In this document: positions 41,028 through 53,169 of the stretch, piece by piece
How positions within the stretch are numbered: the first letter of the stretch is position 1
How the letters are laid out: each line of letters begins with the position of its first letter
Assembly (NCBI GenBank): GCA_018398575.1
Contig: JAGTXZ010000003.1
Coordinates: forward strand, 3,348,001-3,412,000
Length of the DNA stretch: 64,000 nt
From: Ampelomyces quisqualis
Taxonomy: Eukaryota; Ascomycota; Dothideomycetes; Pleosporales; Phaeosphaeriaceae
Direction: 5' to 3'
The notes under the pieces: model-generated
Told to the model about the DNA's origin: nothing
The model's database searches: none
What the model saw: the letters and a program-made list of their open reading frames with translations, nothing else
Translations under genes and position numbers: made by a program

Positions 41028-44000
41028 TTATGTAAAGTTTGTGTTTCTTACATCCACAAAAGTATTTTCAATAAGAGTAACACCATACATTACAACTGTA
41101 AAGTATAAAAAGTATAAAACGGTACTTATTTGACCAAATTCAATAAATGGAGACTCTACGTGTTTAGCTCCTAATTGCATTAAGATTAAGAAATTAGCCA
41201 CAAACACAAAGAAAGCTCATTTACTTAAAGGTCTAAATTGCATACCTCTTGATCTACTTACATCTGTAATAGGTAGTAATAGTAATATAAGGATAGCAGA
41301 GAACATAGCTATAACTCCTAATAATTTATTAGGAATAGATCTTAATATAGCGTAGAAAGGAAGAAGATCGAAAATTAAATCAACATACATTTGATTACAA
41401 CTAGTTAATACCAGAATAAAAAAAAAATGTAAGTGACAGCTTTAGAGACCCAATTTATATAACATTTCATTAACGAAATACGGTTTAACTATAGTACGTA
41501 AGTTATCCATAGATTCCTTAAATATATAAATACGGGGCTTCTTATCCCTGTTATAATGTATTGAGCATCTAAGATTAAATTTATCTTGTAATGTGAACAT
41601 ATATCTAAAAAAAAAATAAAAAAAAAAATTAAAAAGAAAATATTAACTATCGCTTTTTGATAGAATAGATATTAGATATCTATCTTTATAGAGTTTCTGG
41701 GTTTTTATATAACTCCCTATTGTAGCAGTAGTAGTATTAAGATGTGCTGCAGCTAATGTCATTGTAGAAAAAGTAGTAGTATCCTTCGTATGTGAATCTG
41801 TTATCTGTACAGATCTAGTTCTAGGGTTACCTAAGCTAATTTTTAATTTAGCTTGTTCAGTATGTTTATAACTTCTAATTTTCTCTTTTGTAGACTCAGA
41901 GAGCTTACGACCACTAAGTGCTTCACTCAAATTTAGCCGAGCCTCTTCTGAGATGACACGGCCTAATGCTAACTCACGCATCTTTTTTCTTGACAATATA
42001 CTATGCTTAAATCCTATAATCGAACCAGCTTTTTTTAACAGATTATATTCTGGTTTAAGTTTATCTAAATAAAACTGTTCCCTTTATATTGTAGCATCTT
42101 TGCAACAATATTCAAGGATTTCTAAGGTAAAATTTTCCAAACCGTATTTACTTATGGCTTGATAAATAGCCATACGGTTACCAGAACCAGTTACAAGTCG
42201 ATTTTTATTGAAATAAACATTTAACCTGATAGTAAGATTAATACTACTTCCTACATAAGATTTACCACTTAGATTGTTTATTCAACGGTAAATACCAGAT
42301 TTACCTCTATTTTCTTTTATAATCATTTTTTTATGAAACTTAGCATTATTATAACACACTACAGGAATAATCGATGCAAACTGAAGAGCATCATTATAAG
42401 AAAGGAAAGGTGTAAATGTTAAAGAGTTAAGATCAAACTAAAAATCAAACAAATGTGTAAATTTTTAAATATCCGCGGAGCTGGAACTTAAAAAAATTCA
42501 TTTAAAAAGATTTACTCTTATTTAAAAATAAAAAATTACACCTGTATAAACTATCACTTATCCAGAACACTGATTTATTTTCTCAATTTTAATACTACAG
42601 TAATGCCAGAAAGCTTTGCCCTATTTTAACTAAAAAGAAAATGTTATAAGAAAAACGTGAAAGAGTAGATTCAAAAAGCTAACCCTCTAGGTGTTAACAA
42701 TTCATAAATATCACTAGGTATTTTTTTAACGCTATCTACATAAAACATATCTTTAAATACATTAAAACAGGGAAGTTGCATAGTAGTGAAGGTTATAGAA
42801 CTATATATTTTTTTAGTTCTATTATCTCTAACTAGTTTAGAATGAGGTTTATAATCATTAACACAAAAAGAAACAAAGAAACTAAATACATAGTCAAAAT
42901 ATTCTTTATGTGCCACAGCTGTTTGAGCATATGTTAATCTAGAATTACTAGTAAGGGACCTTCTTGCTATGTGGGCATCACCGAGTAAAATACCAACTAA
43001 TATTTCTCTTAATTCATCTGGCATTGTCCTATCAGCTCTCTGAGCGGATGATAAACGTACAATACCTTTTGTTGAACTAGCAGCACTACGAACAGTAGTA
43101 ACTGAGAAAAATAAATCAGTGTCTGAATCATGTTGATTATATAAATATAAGCATATTTATATTCATAGTATTACTACTATGTTTGGACTATCTCTTCATA
43201 AAAAAATATTTTTATGTCTCGCGTATAGCCTCTGAGGATCCTACTAAGACCTATGGTCGTTTGGTTTCCTGCTGATTCTCCTACTTTTTAGGAACTTCCA
43301 GCAAATAGCGAGATTAAGTGACATCTTTCTTTATCACTCTGGAACAATAGCTGCAGGAGTTTGCATAGGGTTTGCCACTACGTAGTTTTCACTATCACCT
43401 AATACATTAGGCATAAAGAACACAAATAAAGATAATACAAATATAAATGCAAATATTGTAATAAGATCTTTAAATAGGAAATAGGGTGCCATAGGTATTC
43501 TTTCATAGCTTGCTGATATACCTAGAGGATTTCCTGACCCCGATGTATCATGTAAAACGATTAAATGCATTAGTGCTAAAGCAGCTAAGACAAAAGGTAA
43601 AACGAAATGTAATGAGAAAAATCTATTTAATGTAGCATTGTTAACAGAGCATTTATGTTGGTAACTTCGTTTGAAACAAACTATCGTTACACTCAATAAA
43701 TTTCTTTATTGATCGGACTATATCTTTATCTCTTTTTAGTAGTTTCAAGGTATCTTTATTTTTTCTGAATATCTAGGTATTGTACGTAATTGTTTTAGTC
43801 ACAATAAATATTGTAATCTCTTATTACCCAGTAATTGTACAGGAGCTTTATGTAAAAATTGAATAACATTTTCTATTGATCTTACACCTGTAACTTTTAA
43901 TTTGGAACAATTCGTTTTGTCTATATGTATAGCATTAGTAAAAGATAAATACTCCCGAATAGCAGATATTAAAATTTCCCCGTCTCTTTGAGCAACGTCG

Positions 44001-47000
44001 AAACTGGCGACTAAGTAATCTTTATCTTTGTACAACTTATAAACACTAAAACAACCTTCAGCCTCTATAAATCCTACTAATCAAGCAGGAAAGTAAGAAG
44101 CACTTGTAATAGATTCTAGGGTATTTATAGGGTTGCTATCTTTAGTATATTCAGGTAAATCTTCTGAAAATATAATACCTGATAATAGAGCATCTTTAAA
44201 TCTTAAATAATCATATTGTTTATTAGAGAACATAGGGTATTTGTCAAATATGGGTATAATAAATTTTTTTAAGTGGTCTTTATTTCTAATTCTTAAAGAT
44301 ACCATTTCAATTTCATTTCTTTTTCTGAAACTTACTACACCTATACCTAATAAACTTTTTATTTTATATAACAATTGAACGTCTTTAATAGACAATTCAA
44401 TACCTAATTCATAGGCTAAATACTTACCTTTTTTTGTAACAGTAAAATAACCGTCACCTTCAAACAAACCTACTAAATAAGCATACGAGAGATCTCCTGC
44501 GTGTAGTCTCTGAGAGGCCTCTGAAGTATGTATACTTCTCACCCCGGCTGATTGTCCCCGTGTCATTGCAATTTTCACGTAAATAATTAATATTAATAAA
44601 AAGAATAAATCGTATGCAAATCCTAAATTAGGGGATTTCCCAGCATTAAGCAGGTTTTTTAACACTACGTCACCGTAGTGTGGTTCAACTGTATTTAAAC
44701 CACCTCAAATGAACTCAACAATATCTTGTCCTACTCAAGGAATAGCACTCATAAGGTTAGTAATACAGAAATTACAATAAGATGATTGCTTTAACTAATT
44801 TTTAATGTGCGAAAAATTTGATTTAAGAGAAGAGTAGGCTTTTATTCTTTTTATACATTTAGCGACAACTAAACCTTCTTTATTTTTTATAGGTTTACCA
44901 TCATTTAAACGAGCGGTTATAGTATTATTACTTACATGAAGAAATTTAGCACATGAAATCCCATTAGTAAAATAGTTAAAAGAACTATTCAAAAAATAAG
45001 CTTTTATAATATAAGTAGATCTAATATATTTTCTTTCCGAAATTATAATTGCTCTACCTTCAGAATCAATATGTATTAAAGGTTCTGCTTTAACTAAAAG
45101 ATCTAATTCTGATTTAACAATTTCATCCAACATGAGAGGATTTAAGTTTGTAGATAATCTGTTATTATTCATACAATCCCCCAGTTTTATTATTAACTCT
45201 TTACCTTTTTCAGTTAAGTGTTTACCCTCTAAGATTAAGCAAGCTATTGTTTTAAAATCTGAATAATCTTTAAATTTTTTAGTTCTAAATTTAACACTGT
45301 CTAAGTAAGGAATTAATATATTTTTAATAAAATCTATTTGGTAGATTTCTAATATAGAAATAGGTCTAAAATCACCTTTTACTTTTTTATCGGAAATGTT
45401 TATTAGTTTAGTAGTACTACCTAATATGTATGAGTGTTCATCTAATAAACTTAAAATAAATTCACGTATTTTTTCTAAAACTTGTCTATTTACCGTAGTA
45501 GTAACAAGTGAAACACGAACCGTCATATCTTGTTTATTTAAGTAAAATGATCCATCTCCTTCTAAAAACCCTACCAAATAATCTCCTGTAATTCTTATAT
45601 CATGGTTTGCAGGTAAAACAAAATTAACTCTCTTAGAATTCATATTTTGTTTCAACTCAAGAATATTTAAGTATATTTGTTGTATACTTAATTCATTGGA
45701 TTTACGATTTTTAAATAAGAAAAATGCTTCTTTAAAATCTAAATAATCCAAGTGTTTAGTAGTATTTAATGGGAATTTTTCAAACATAGGTATTAATACT
45801 GTTTCAATATCACTTAATTGAGATATTGAAAATACTAAAGTGTTTCTCTCAGTATTTAACCTACCGCAAGCTAAAACATCTTTTATGTGTTCTAAAACTT
45901 TTTTATCGTCTACATGTAAAGCAATTCTAAATACAAATTCAAAACCTCCTACTTCTCCTTTTTCATTTTTTCTTGTCCTTATTAAAAAATTAGATTCCGC
46001 TTCACAAAGGCCTATAAACCAATCTATAAATTTATTATCTATAGGTAATTTAGGGTATTCTTTATGGACACCTTTTGATAAATCAAAAATCTTATCGTTT
46101 TTATTCTCATCCTGTTCCCCTTCATAGGGAAAGTTAGTTGAAAAATAAATTTTATAACCCTCTGATAAAAAAGGTGCGATTAAAAAAGTAATACATTAAA
46201 CCTTTATGTTTTGCAATCCAGCATCTATAAAAAAAAAATGGGAAGATACTGATAAATTTGTCTAAAGACGGAGGCGCGATTCTCCTTTCGCTAACTCTCG
46301 ATAACGGATCGGACTATATCTTCATCTTTTTAACTACATAATTAGTTTTAGAATATAAAACTTATTTAAATGCTTTTACTTTTATTAAAAAAATGTACCA
46401 CGTATAGTCTCTGGGGAACCAAAAGTTGAATTCGTTATATGCAGCTGCGCTGTTTTTAATATAGGTTCCTGCTGATTGTCCATTTTTTTTAATGGAGTTT
46501 CCAGCATTTAGTGGTATTTTACTACAGCTATTACTTCGCCTATTTAACTGTAGCACCTCATAGTGACATTTGTCCATAAGGTAGTACATACAAATATACT
46601 TAATATAAATTAAAAGACATTTACAAAAAGCTAGTATAACTTTGAATTCGTGTATACTATTAGTCATATTTTATAACTAAATATTCCGACTATGCATTAA
46701 GCATCATTTCAGACACCCATTAGTGACCCAGCCTGTCGCGATCATATAAATAACCGACGATCTCTAACTTTTAGTTCTATATTTTATTAAAATTAGCCTT
46801 TATTTAAATAAAACAAAACTAGAAATTCTTTGATCGTATCCACTAACATCGCCAAAGAAATTTAAATATTTCTTCAATATCCCTGTCGGGCTATTCTACT
46901 TTACTTTTTATTTTTTTTATAAATTGCATAAAAAGTATTGCTCATAGGACTATAATTTAAATTCAAACCTACAACAATATTTAAACATATTTAACAATTC

Positions 47001-50000
47001 AACGTCTTCTTAATATCTTTTTTGGTGTTTGTAACGCCCGATAGATGGTTTTTTGAGAACAACCTAAAGATTTAGATGCTTCTGTTATACTAGGAAACTC
47101 ACCATATACTGTATAGTCCATGTTATAAACCAATATAGCTTTAGAATTCTTTTTCATATTTTGAATAGCTTCTTCAGAATAAATAGGTTTTGTTCTATTT
47201 AAAGCAGATAGTCTTATTGCTTCTATAATACTAGGAGATAATGTTTTACCTTTATTTAAACTACCAATAGCTAATCTACGCTCTTCACTGTAATTAGTTT
47301 TCATATTTAATCTAGTAGTTTCGCTATGTTTATAACCAAAGCTTGAGCCCGCTTCAGTCAATATGTTATAGTTTGGTAATAAACATTTTAAGTAAAAGTC
47401 TTCCAAATCCAATAGTTTTTTATTATTCTCTTTGGTTACTATTTCAGGAAACAACTCCAAAATTAAAAATGCGAAAGAAGATACACCATGTTTCTTTACT
47501 GCATTTTTAACTACTTTACTACCATGAAAATTGAATAAATGATTAGAAAATCTAGCATGGAATCTACCAGTGGAAGCTGATCCTATGTAATAATCAAGAG
47601 TAATTTTATTTAAAATTAAATAAATACCACTAAGACCTCGAGTATCTTCCAAAACTCTAGATTTAACAGTTTTATCTGCCAGATCTTCGTATATAAAAAC
47701 AGGATTGAGATTTTTTTCTACTATGAAGTCCTTTATTTGTCCACTAATTCTATTTTCTTTTAAATATTCATGATACTTAAGACCAATTACTGGTAATACG
47801 CGTTCATAATTAATATACGGTGTAGGATCAGTATTATATTGTGTAGGATCAGTCATCAATAAACTTATACCTATAGCTAAAAGAGAAAAACCTAACTTTA
47901 TACAAATATCTTGCCAAAGATTAGGTCCAGTCGGATCAGTACTATTAAGGTCAGTACTAATAGGGTCAGTGCTAATAGGGTCCATAAGTCTTTTAGATAG
48001 ATCATTTAATTTAAAATTTTTAACAGTATTTGTATTCTCTATATTGTAGTCAATCACAACAACCATAGACCCTATTATAAAATATAAAATTCTTCAGGAA
48101 GTAAATACTTTTTTTAAAAAATTAGCGATAGTACGATAGTTTAAAACTACGTCATGATACGCTAGTCAATTCTTTATAGCTTCACTTGTAAATACTACAG
48201 CACCAAAGAATACAACAGATGATACTAATAATATAGATAATAAAACAACACTTAATCCTGATAATAAAGAATAAACACAAGATCCTACTCCTCCTGCAAA
48301 TAAAGTAGATAAAATAGTTCATAACGCTATTTTAATAGGGTTAGTACTAAATTCCTTTACAGTTTCGTTAGCTATATGGATAATAGGTATATTAATTATA
48401 GATATAGAAGCGATTCAAAAAATGAAAATAAATAAAATCATAGTGGTACTTTTACTGTCTACAGTCAAATTTGAAAGATGTTGAGTTAGAATTAGTAGAG
48501 AATTTGTAATATTTTTAAAATAATCCTCAGCAGTATCAAAGTAGATTGAAGAAGTACTACTATCTCAAGTTATTCTATCTAAAGCCTCTATCAATTTTCT
48601 AAAAATATAAAGGCCTACTTCCTCTTTATTTATATATATCGGAATACTATCAATCATTGCTTCCCTAAGTAATTTTTCTAGGGATTTTGATGATATAACA
48701 AGATATTCATTATTTTCAGTTATAAAAGGTTTAGAAGCTGAAGCAATCTAAAAAAAAAAAATATAATAAAATTCTTAACAGTTATAATATTCCTAAAAAA
48801 AGTAGGTGAAAAAATCAAAAAAGAACTCTGAAGTATATTGTTTGTATGAGAATATCTAGAAGAGTCCCATTTGTTAATGGTGTAATTGTTATAGTTGAAT
48901 TCAAATCATTTAGGGCTATTTGACAAACCCAGGAATGCTGTAGCCATCATTAAAATAAATATAACAGTACCAATAGTTCATACTAGAGTTCTTGGAGCTC
49001 TATATGATCCGTAGTACAAACCTCTACCTATGTGCAAGTAAACAACAAAGAAAAATGCTGAAGCAGTATTACTATGTAAGTAACGAATTAATCATCCATT
49101 ATTTACATCACGCATAATCTTTTAACTCAGATTGAGTCTGTGCCGATGAGTTTCACTTATAAAAACTTTTAAACTTAACCCGAAATAATCTAATATTTGT
49201 GTGATAATGAACTAATTCTATGTAAACTTGGTTTATAGAGGAACAGAAGAAAAAATATATTTATCTTTATATGCTTTACCTGTATCGATATATCTCCCTA
49301 TTACTCTACTACCTGCCTTTTGACCTATAGCTACATGTCCGGCACCGTAAGTAGAAAAAGGTGAACCCTTTAATTCTTTGTATTCTTCGGACTCACGTAT
49401 ATAGACATAGACAATAAAACCTTTACGTCCACCTTTAGAAATAGTAAATTCTCTAACTAAATCAAAGTGACTACTACCGCTGTTAACGTTAAAAGGAGGC
49501 GTTTGAGCAAATAGTTCGGATATAGAGTAGACACTAGGTAGTTCTGTTTTATTTAAATCATTACTACTATAACGGTATTTATTAGTACCCGAAGATATTT
49601 GTAAAGCAATTTTTTTACCCTCAGGTAAGTAGTAATAACCAAATTTGTGCATTACAACAGAAATCACTCAATAATGATAATCTACAGATTTTCTGGTAAA
49701 AAATGACAAGGATTGAAATAAAGGTATAAGATATATCATTAAATCAATTTTTTCTACGGTCATGCTATAAACACCCGTTCCTTTATTTAGTGTATATTTT
49801 ACCTTAAATTCCTCGAAACCTAAAGTGTTAGTTGATTCTTTAAATACTTTGGATAAAAAAGTTTCTATAGCTTCTAGAATAAATAGATTTTTTTTATGTT
49901 GAGCAATTTGGAAATACGGTACAAGGTGTTTATACCCAAATGTTCCCTCTCCTTCTACAAAACCTAACAATCATCAAATATTAATAGAAACTTTATCCCT

Positions 50001-52424
50001 TAAATTATCTTCTTGTTTTTTATTTATTGTCAATCTTTTACTGTTCATAGTTTCTTTTAGTTTTTTTATTGCAATTAGTTCAGTTTTACTTATTTTTGTA
50101 GCACCCTCTAAATATTTCGATTTCATTGAGGCTACTTTAGAGAAACAAGTGAAATCTAGATGTTTAGATGTTTGTAAAGGGAACTCCTGAAAAATAGGAA
50201 TTATTACTCTAATAATATCATGTAAATTAACTACATAAAATATAGCAGAATTACGCTTTGAATAACTCACTACCCTTCCTACACCTAAAGTTCGATATAT
50301 TTCGTGTAAAATTTCTATGTCATCTATGTGTAATTCTATACTAAATCTTAAAGAAGCAGCAGTTCAATTTTTATTTGAATAAATATAAAAAAAACCCTCT
50401 GCATCGGTAAACCCTACCAGTCATTGTATAAATTGTCTATTAGCATTAGGCATATTTTTTTCAAGATGGATGGGTAAACATTTCGGCTCGCTGTTAGGTA
50501 AGTTAAGTTTATAGTTTTTTATAAGTTGAGAGATATCGCTTTTTTCCATTATCTCCTTAACACAAGTTGATAATCCCTTATTAGTTAGTAAGGGTGTCGA
50601 CAACAACTGATCGGGTACGCTCATAATCTAAAAATAGATGAATCATTTATCAATATCTAATCCCTAGACGCACTATCTATGGGTTTAGATGAAAAAATAA
50701 AATTATTTTTATATAATCTACCTGTATCTATGTAACGATTACATGTATTACTACTGGGGTTTAATCCCAACGCCTTGTGTGCAGAACTGTATGAAACAAA
50801 AGGAGAACCTTCAATCATACCCTTATTTTTGTATATATATACAACTTTAGGATTATCAGATCTATTTTGTATACTAAATTTCCGAACATTATCTGAGTGG
50901 GGTATATTAGATTTAACATAAAAGGGAGGATCTTTTTCAAAAATGGTTTGAGATCTTTCAAAAATGTTATCGATAATTTCAGATATATTTTTAGTAGTAT
51001 TTGTACTGTATCTTTTATTAAGAATGTCAGATATATCCAAAAACAGGGTTTTACCCTCAGGTAAATAGTAATAACCTTTTATTTTCAATAGAAGGGCTAC
51101 TCTTCATAAATTAAAATCTATAGCCTTTCGCGAATACATTTTAGAGGTATCCAATAAAGGTAAAAGGTAATAATAAAGAGAATCTACACTATTTACAACT
51201 AAAGATACTACATTTGTTCTAACATTCGTTGTACTTATTACATTCAAAGGTAATATTTTACTGTTTTGTAAAACATTGTCAGATAGTCCAGTTAAAAAGG
51301 TTGTTATAGCATTTAAACTTTCTTGACTTGTATTTTTTTGAGCAATTTGAAAATATAAAGCCGATCCTGTCTTAATACCAAACGTACCTTCACCTTCTAG
51401 AAATCCTATGAATCAATTAGGGTTTATTATAATTTGAGATTTTGTAGTATTATATGTAAATATTTCTCTTTTAGTATTCATAGTATTTTTAAGGGATACT
51501 ATTTTGCTCATATCAGTATCAGATAATTTTTTATTATCTTTAATAAAGACCGCTTGAGAAAAATTTTCAAAGTCTAATCTTTTACTAGTATGTAAAGGAA
51601 ATGCATTAAATATAGGGCATATAATATTTTTAATTTCTTCGTAATTCTGTATAATATAAGAACAACGGTTTCTACTACTTTCTAACGTAACAGTACCTAC
51701 ATTTAAATTAGATTTAATTGTATTAAGAACTTCTACATCATCAATGTGCAAAGATATTTTAAATCTAAATCTTACAAACTGACGATCTATAGAAATTAAA
51801 AAGTTACCTTCTGCGTCTGTGAATCCTGAAAATCAATATAAGAACTCGCTGGGTACATTTTTCAATAGGTTATCTTCAGCACGTACATTAGAATTTTTAT
51901 TACAGTTAGTAGATAAGTGACAAAATCCCATTTTATTTTTATGACCCGATACGTAAGTAGGCAATAATATTATACCATTAAATAGGTATAATTGATTAAT
52001 CTTTAACTATTGATCTTTCAACCAATATAGGACTATATCATCATATAATAAATATGTCAACCGTGTAGTCTCTTAGGATCTTACTCGTAATTTTATTACT
52101 TTGATTTCCTGCGGATTATCCATATATATCTTAAATATTTTTATTAACTTCGTAAACGAAGTTTAATCTTTTAAGCTTTAGGAACTTCCAGCATACAGGC
52201 TGATTTAAAGAGCACATTACGCTATGCTCAACACTATTAAAAGCTTCTACTACACTAGGATTGTAATGCATCGCTAATGTTACACCTGTAACAATTTGTA
52301 TAATTAAACAAAAGGCTAATAAAGAACCAAAATTTCACATGTAACTTAAATTTAAAGGTTGTGGTGAATCAACCATGTAAGAATTCCCCAAATTTAAAAG
52401 AGGATGACTTTTTAATAATCTCAT
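41028..52424 (-). CDS. cob: Cytochrome b (six exons)
   Basis: Haem-bearing subunit of complex III. Exons 52424-52224, 49118-48927, 46590-46547 (44 nt), 44765-44697, 43649-43333 and 41368-41028; 1164 nt, 387 residues, the normal size. MRLLKSHPLLNLGNSYMVD starts it; the sequence continues SVEH|IMRDVNNGW, FLG|YVLPYGQMSLWGAT, ITNLMSAIPWVGQDIVEF, GGF|SVNNATLNRFF and PEW|YLLPFYAILRSIPN, ending ENTFVDVRNTNFT. All junctions fit T|...G| with codon phases restored. Confidence 0.95.
41643..42440 (-). pseudogene. GIY-YIG gene with an in-frame stop
   Basis: GKSGIYRWINNLSGKSYVGSS, LTIRLNVYF and ENFTLEILEYC are present, then a TAA interrupts just before REQFYLDKLKPEYN. The rest (HSILSRKKMRELALG, KHTEQAKLKISLGN, LAAAHLNTTTATIG) stays in frame to 41643. 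One nonsense change inactivates it. Confidence 0.85.
42644..43024 (-). CDS. Short LAGLIDADG-type ORF in cob intron 5
   Basis: LVGILLGDAHIARRS is the LAGLIDADG_2-type motif, followed by RLTYAQTAVAHKEYFDYVF and SITFTTMQLPCFNVFKDMFY. The frame continues upstream of this ATG without a stop for about 40 codons. It ends after about 127 residues, about half the usual size, so probably truncated. Confidence 0.7.
43650..44696 (-). mobile_element. cob intron 4 (group I)
   Basis: Splits the Phe codon of WGGF. R near 44495, S near 43711; the ORF spans most of it. Confidence 0.87.
43736..44764 (-). CDS. LAGLIDADG endonuclease/maturase of cob intron 4
   Basis: Open in frame with exon 4: LNTVEPHYGDVVLKNLLNAG, then RGQSAGVRSIHTSEASQRL, a well-known fungal cob intron protein. 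Motifs LVGLFEGDGYFTVT and [14 protein letters not shown]; ends KIKIPWNY. Intact with TGA as Trp. Confidence 0.92.
44766..46546 (-). mobile_element. cob intron 3 (group I)
   Basis: Between GCTACAGT and TATTACTAAC. R near 46390, S near 46311 close to the 5' exon; the ORF lies after the core. Confidence 0.86.
44795..46195 (-). CDS. LAGLIDADG homing endonuclease of cob intron 3
   Basis: 466 codons open after a TAA at 46196. No ATG at the front, so the start may be non-AUG or internal. Motifs FIGLCEAESNFLIR and LVGFLEGDGSFYLN, then a C-terminal NUMOD-like stretch (NGISCAKFLHVSNNTI). The first motif has Glu-Ala-Glu-Ser in place of the usual D-G-D-G, which may weaken catalysis. Confidence 0.82.
   Translation of the reverse strand, partial: CITFLIAPFLSEGYKIYFSTNFPYEGEQDENKNDKIFDLSKGVHKEYPKLPIDNKFIDWFIGLCEAESNFLIRTRKNEKGEVGGFEFVFRIALHVDDKKVLEHIKDVLACGRLNTERNTLVFSISQLSDIETVLIPMFEKFPLNTTKHLDYLDFKEAFFLFKNRKSNELSIQQIYLNILELKQNMNSKRVNFVLPANHDIRITGDYLVGFLEGDGSFYLNKQDMTVRVSLVTTTVNRQVLEKIREFILSLLDEHSYILGSTTKLINISDKKVKGDFRPISILEIYQIDFIKNILIPYLDSVKFRTKKFKDYSDFKTIACLILEGKHLTEKGKELIIKLGDCMNNNRLSTNLNPLMLDEIVKSELDLLVKAEPLIHIDSEGRAIIISERKYIRSTYIIKAYFLNSSFNYFTNGISCAKFLHVSNNTITARLNDGKPIKNKEGLVVAKCIKRIKAYSSLKSNFSHIKN
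46591..48926 (-). mobile_element. cob intron 2 (group I)
   Basis: Between FLG and the 44-nt exon. Core at about 46683-46770 matches that of cox1 intron 3 (AAGCATCATTTCAGA on the plus strand in both). Confidence 0.83.
46981..48747 (-). CDS. Membrane-anchored GIY-YIG ORF of cob intron 2
   Basis: 588 codons open from ATT 48747, just after a TAG and a 12-T run; internal ATGs exist. The N-terminal half has hydrophobic segments (ILFIFIFWIASISIINIPII, LAYHDVV, ILYFIIGSMVVVID), then a short repeat of ISTDP/NSTDP, another membrane stretch, and a complete GIY-YIG domain: SGIYLILNKITLDYYIGSA, RFHARFSNHLF, LEDFYLKCLLPNYNIL, AGSSFGYKHSE and a NUMOD-like end. Joining a membrane ORF and an endonuclease links the two ORF types of this genome. 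Confidence 0.78.
49233..50624 (-). CDS. LAGLIDADG endonuclease 2 of cob intron 1
   Basis: 463 codons from ATG 50624. Motifs LVGFTDAEGFFYIYSN and LLGFVEGEGTFGYK, then YYYLPEGKKIAL and a C-terminal NUMOD-like segment (GAGHVAIGQKAGSRVIGRY). Paralogue of the neighbouring ORF, with matching order throughout. Intact. Confidence 0.88.
50657..51931 (-). CDS. LAGLIDADG endonuclease 1 of cob intron 1
   Basis: 424 codons from ATG 51931. Motifs FSGFTDAEGNFLIS and FIGFLEGEGTFGIK, then YYYLPEGKTLFLDIS and SSAHKALGLNPSSNTCNRYI, the same layout as the downstream paralogue. Ends 32 nt before the next ORF's ATG. Confidence 0.88.
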
Positions 52425-52886
52425 TTATTTTTATTTTGTTTTAGTATTTTTTAATTTAATAAATTATGCCTATAATTACAATCGTTTTTATAATTTAAAC
52501 AGGTAAAAAGACATTTTATAAAAAAAAATTTTTTTTTTTTTATTTTAGATGTAATGTACAAATATACACATAACTTAATATATGTATATATAATACATTA
52601 CTAAATATTTTTAGATAAAGCATAAAATTAGCAATAAATTCATTGTTTTTACATATTCGCATAAAAAAGGTATTTAACCATTATAATTAAACTAAATTTT
52701 TTTATTTTTTTTCTTTATCTAGAACTAGTTCTTTTGCCCCTTAAATCAATAAGCTGTTTACGTATTTTTAACTTATGATTAGAAATAAGCGATTTAAACA
52801 CTTAACATCTCGCGTGTAAAGCGGATGCTCTCTGTTATTTTCTTTTTAACGTGAAAAATACAAGAGCTAATTTATTTTATTTTTTC
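52425..52886. other. Intergenic region upstream of cob
   Basis: About 460 bp, strongly AT-rich with T runs near 52530 and 52700. No ORF, tRNA or recognisable promoter. Confidence 0.4.
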
Positions 52887-53150
52887 GGGCTTTAACAATA
52901 ATAGCTTAGCTATAGATGTCTTAACTATAAATGTCTTAACTATAAATGTCTTCTCCCTTAATTGCTTTTTATATCATATGATTGCAATTTTCCAGCAAAT
53001 AGAAAGTTTTTATCTACTGGGATTTGTTATGCTATATAATCCTATTGCCAAATAGTTTCGACCTTTTATTTAGATTAATGAATACATTAATAAAAAAAAA
53101 ACAAAAAAAGAAACAAACAGCATAACAAGTTAACGGTAATCTAGCCGTTT
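52887..53150 (-). repeat. Structured intergenic element, copy H
   Basis: A-H family. Extended main stem TTGTTATGCT/AGCATAACAA; AATTGC/GCAATT and CCAG/CTGG present; 5' hairpin ACGG/CCGT (ATTGT/ACAAT in A and F). The loop insert 53048-53120 is the reverse complement of the insert in copy A. Confidence 0.82.
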
Positions 53151-53169
53151 TTTAGTAAAGTCTGTTTTA

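Larger units (their letters stand above)
41369..43332 (-). mobile_element. cob intron 5 (group I) with decaying ORFs
   Basis: Splits the Tyr codon of PEWYLL. R and S at 43190-43225 beside the 5' splice site. Contains a short LAGLIDADG ORF followed by a GIY-YIG pseudogene. Confidence 0.85.
49119..52223 (-). mobile_element. cob intron 1 (group I) with two LAGLIDADG genes
   Basis: Between SVEH and IMRDV. R and S at 52029-52075 near the 5' exon; the remaining 2.9 kb holds two tandem ORFs. Confidence 0.87.
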
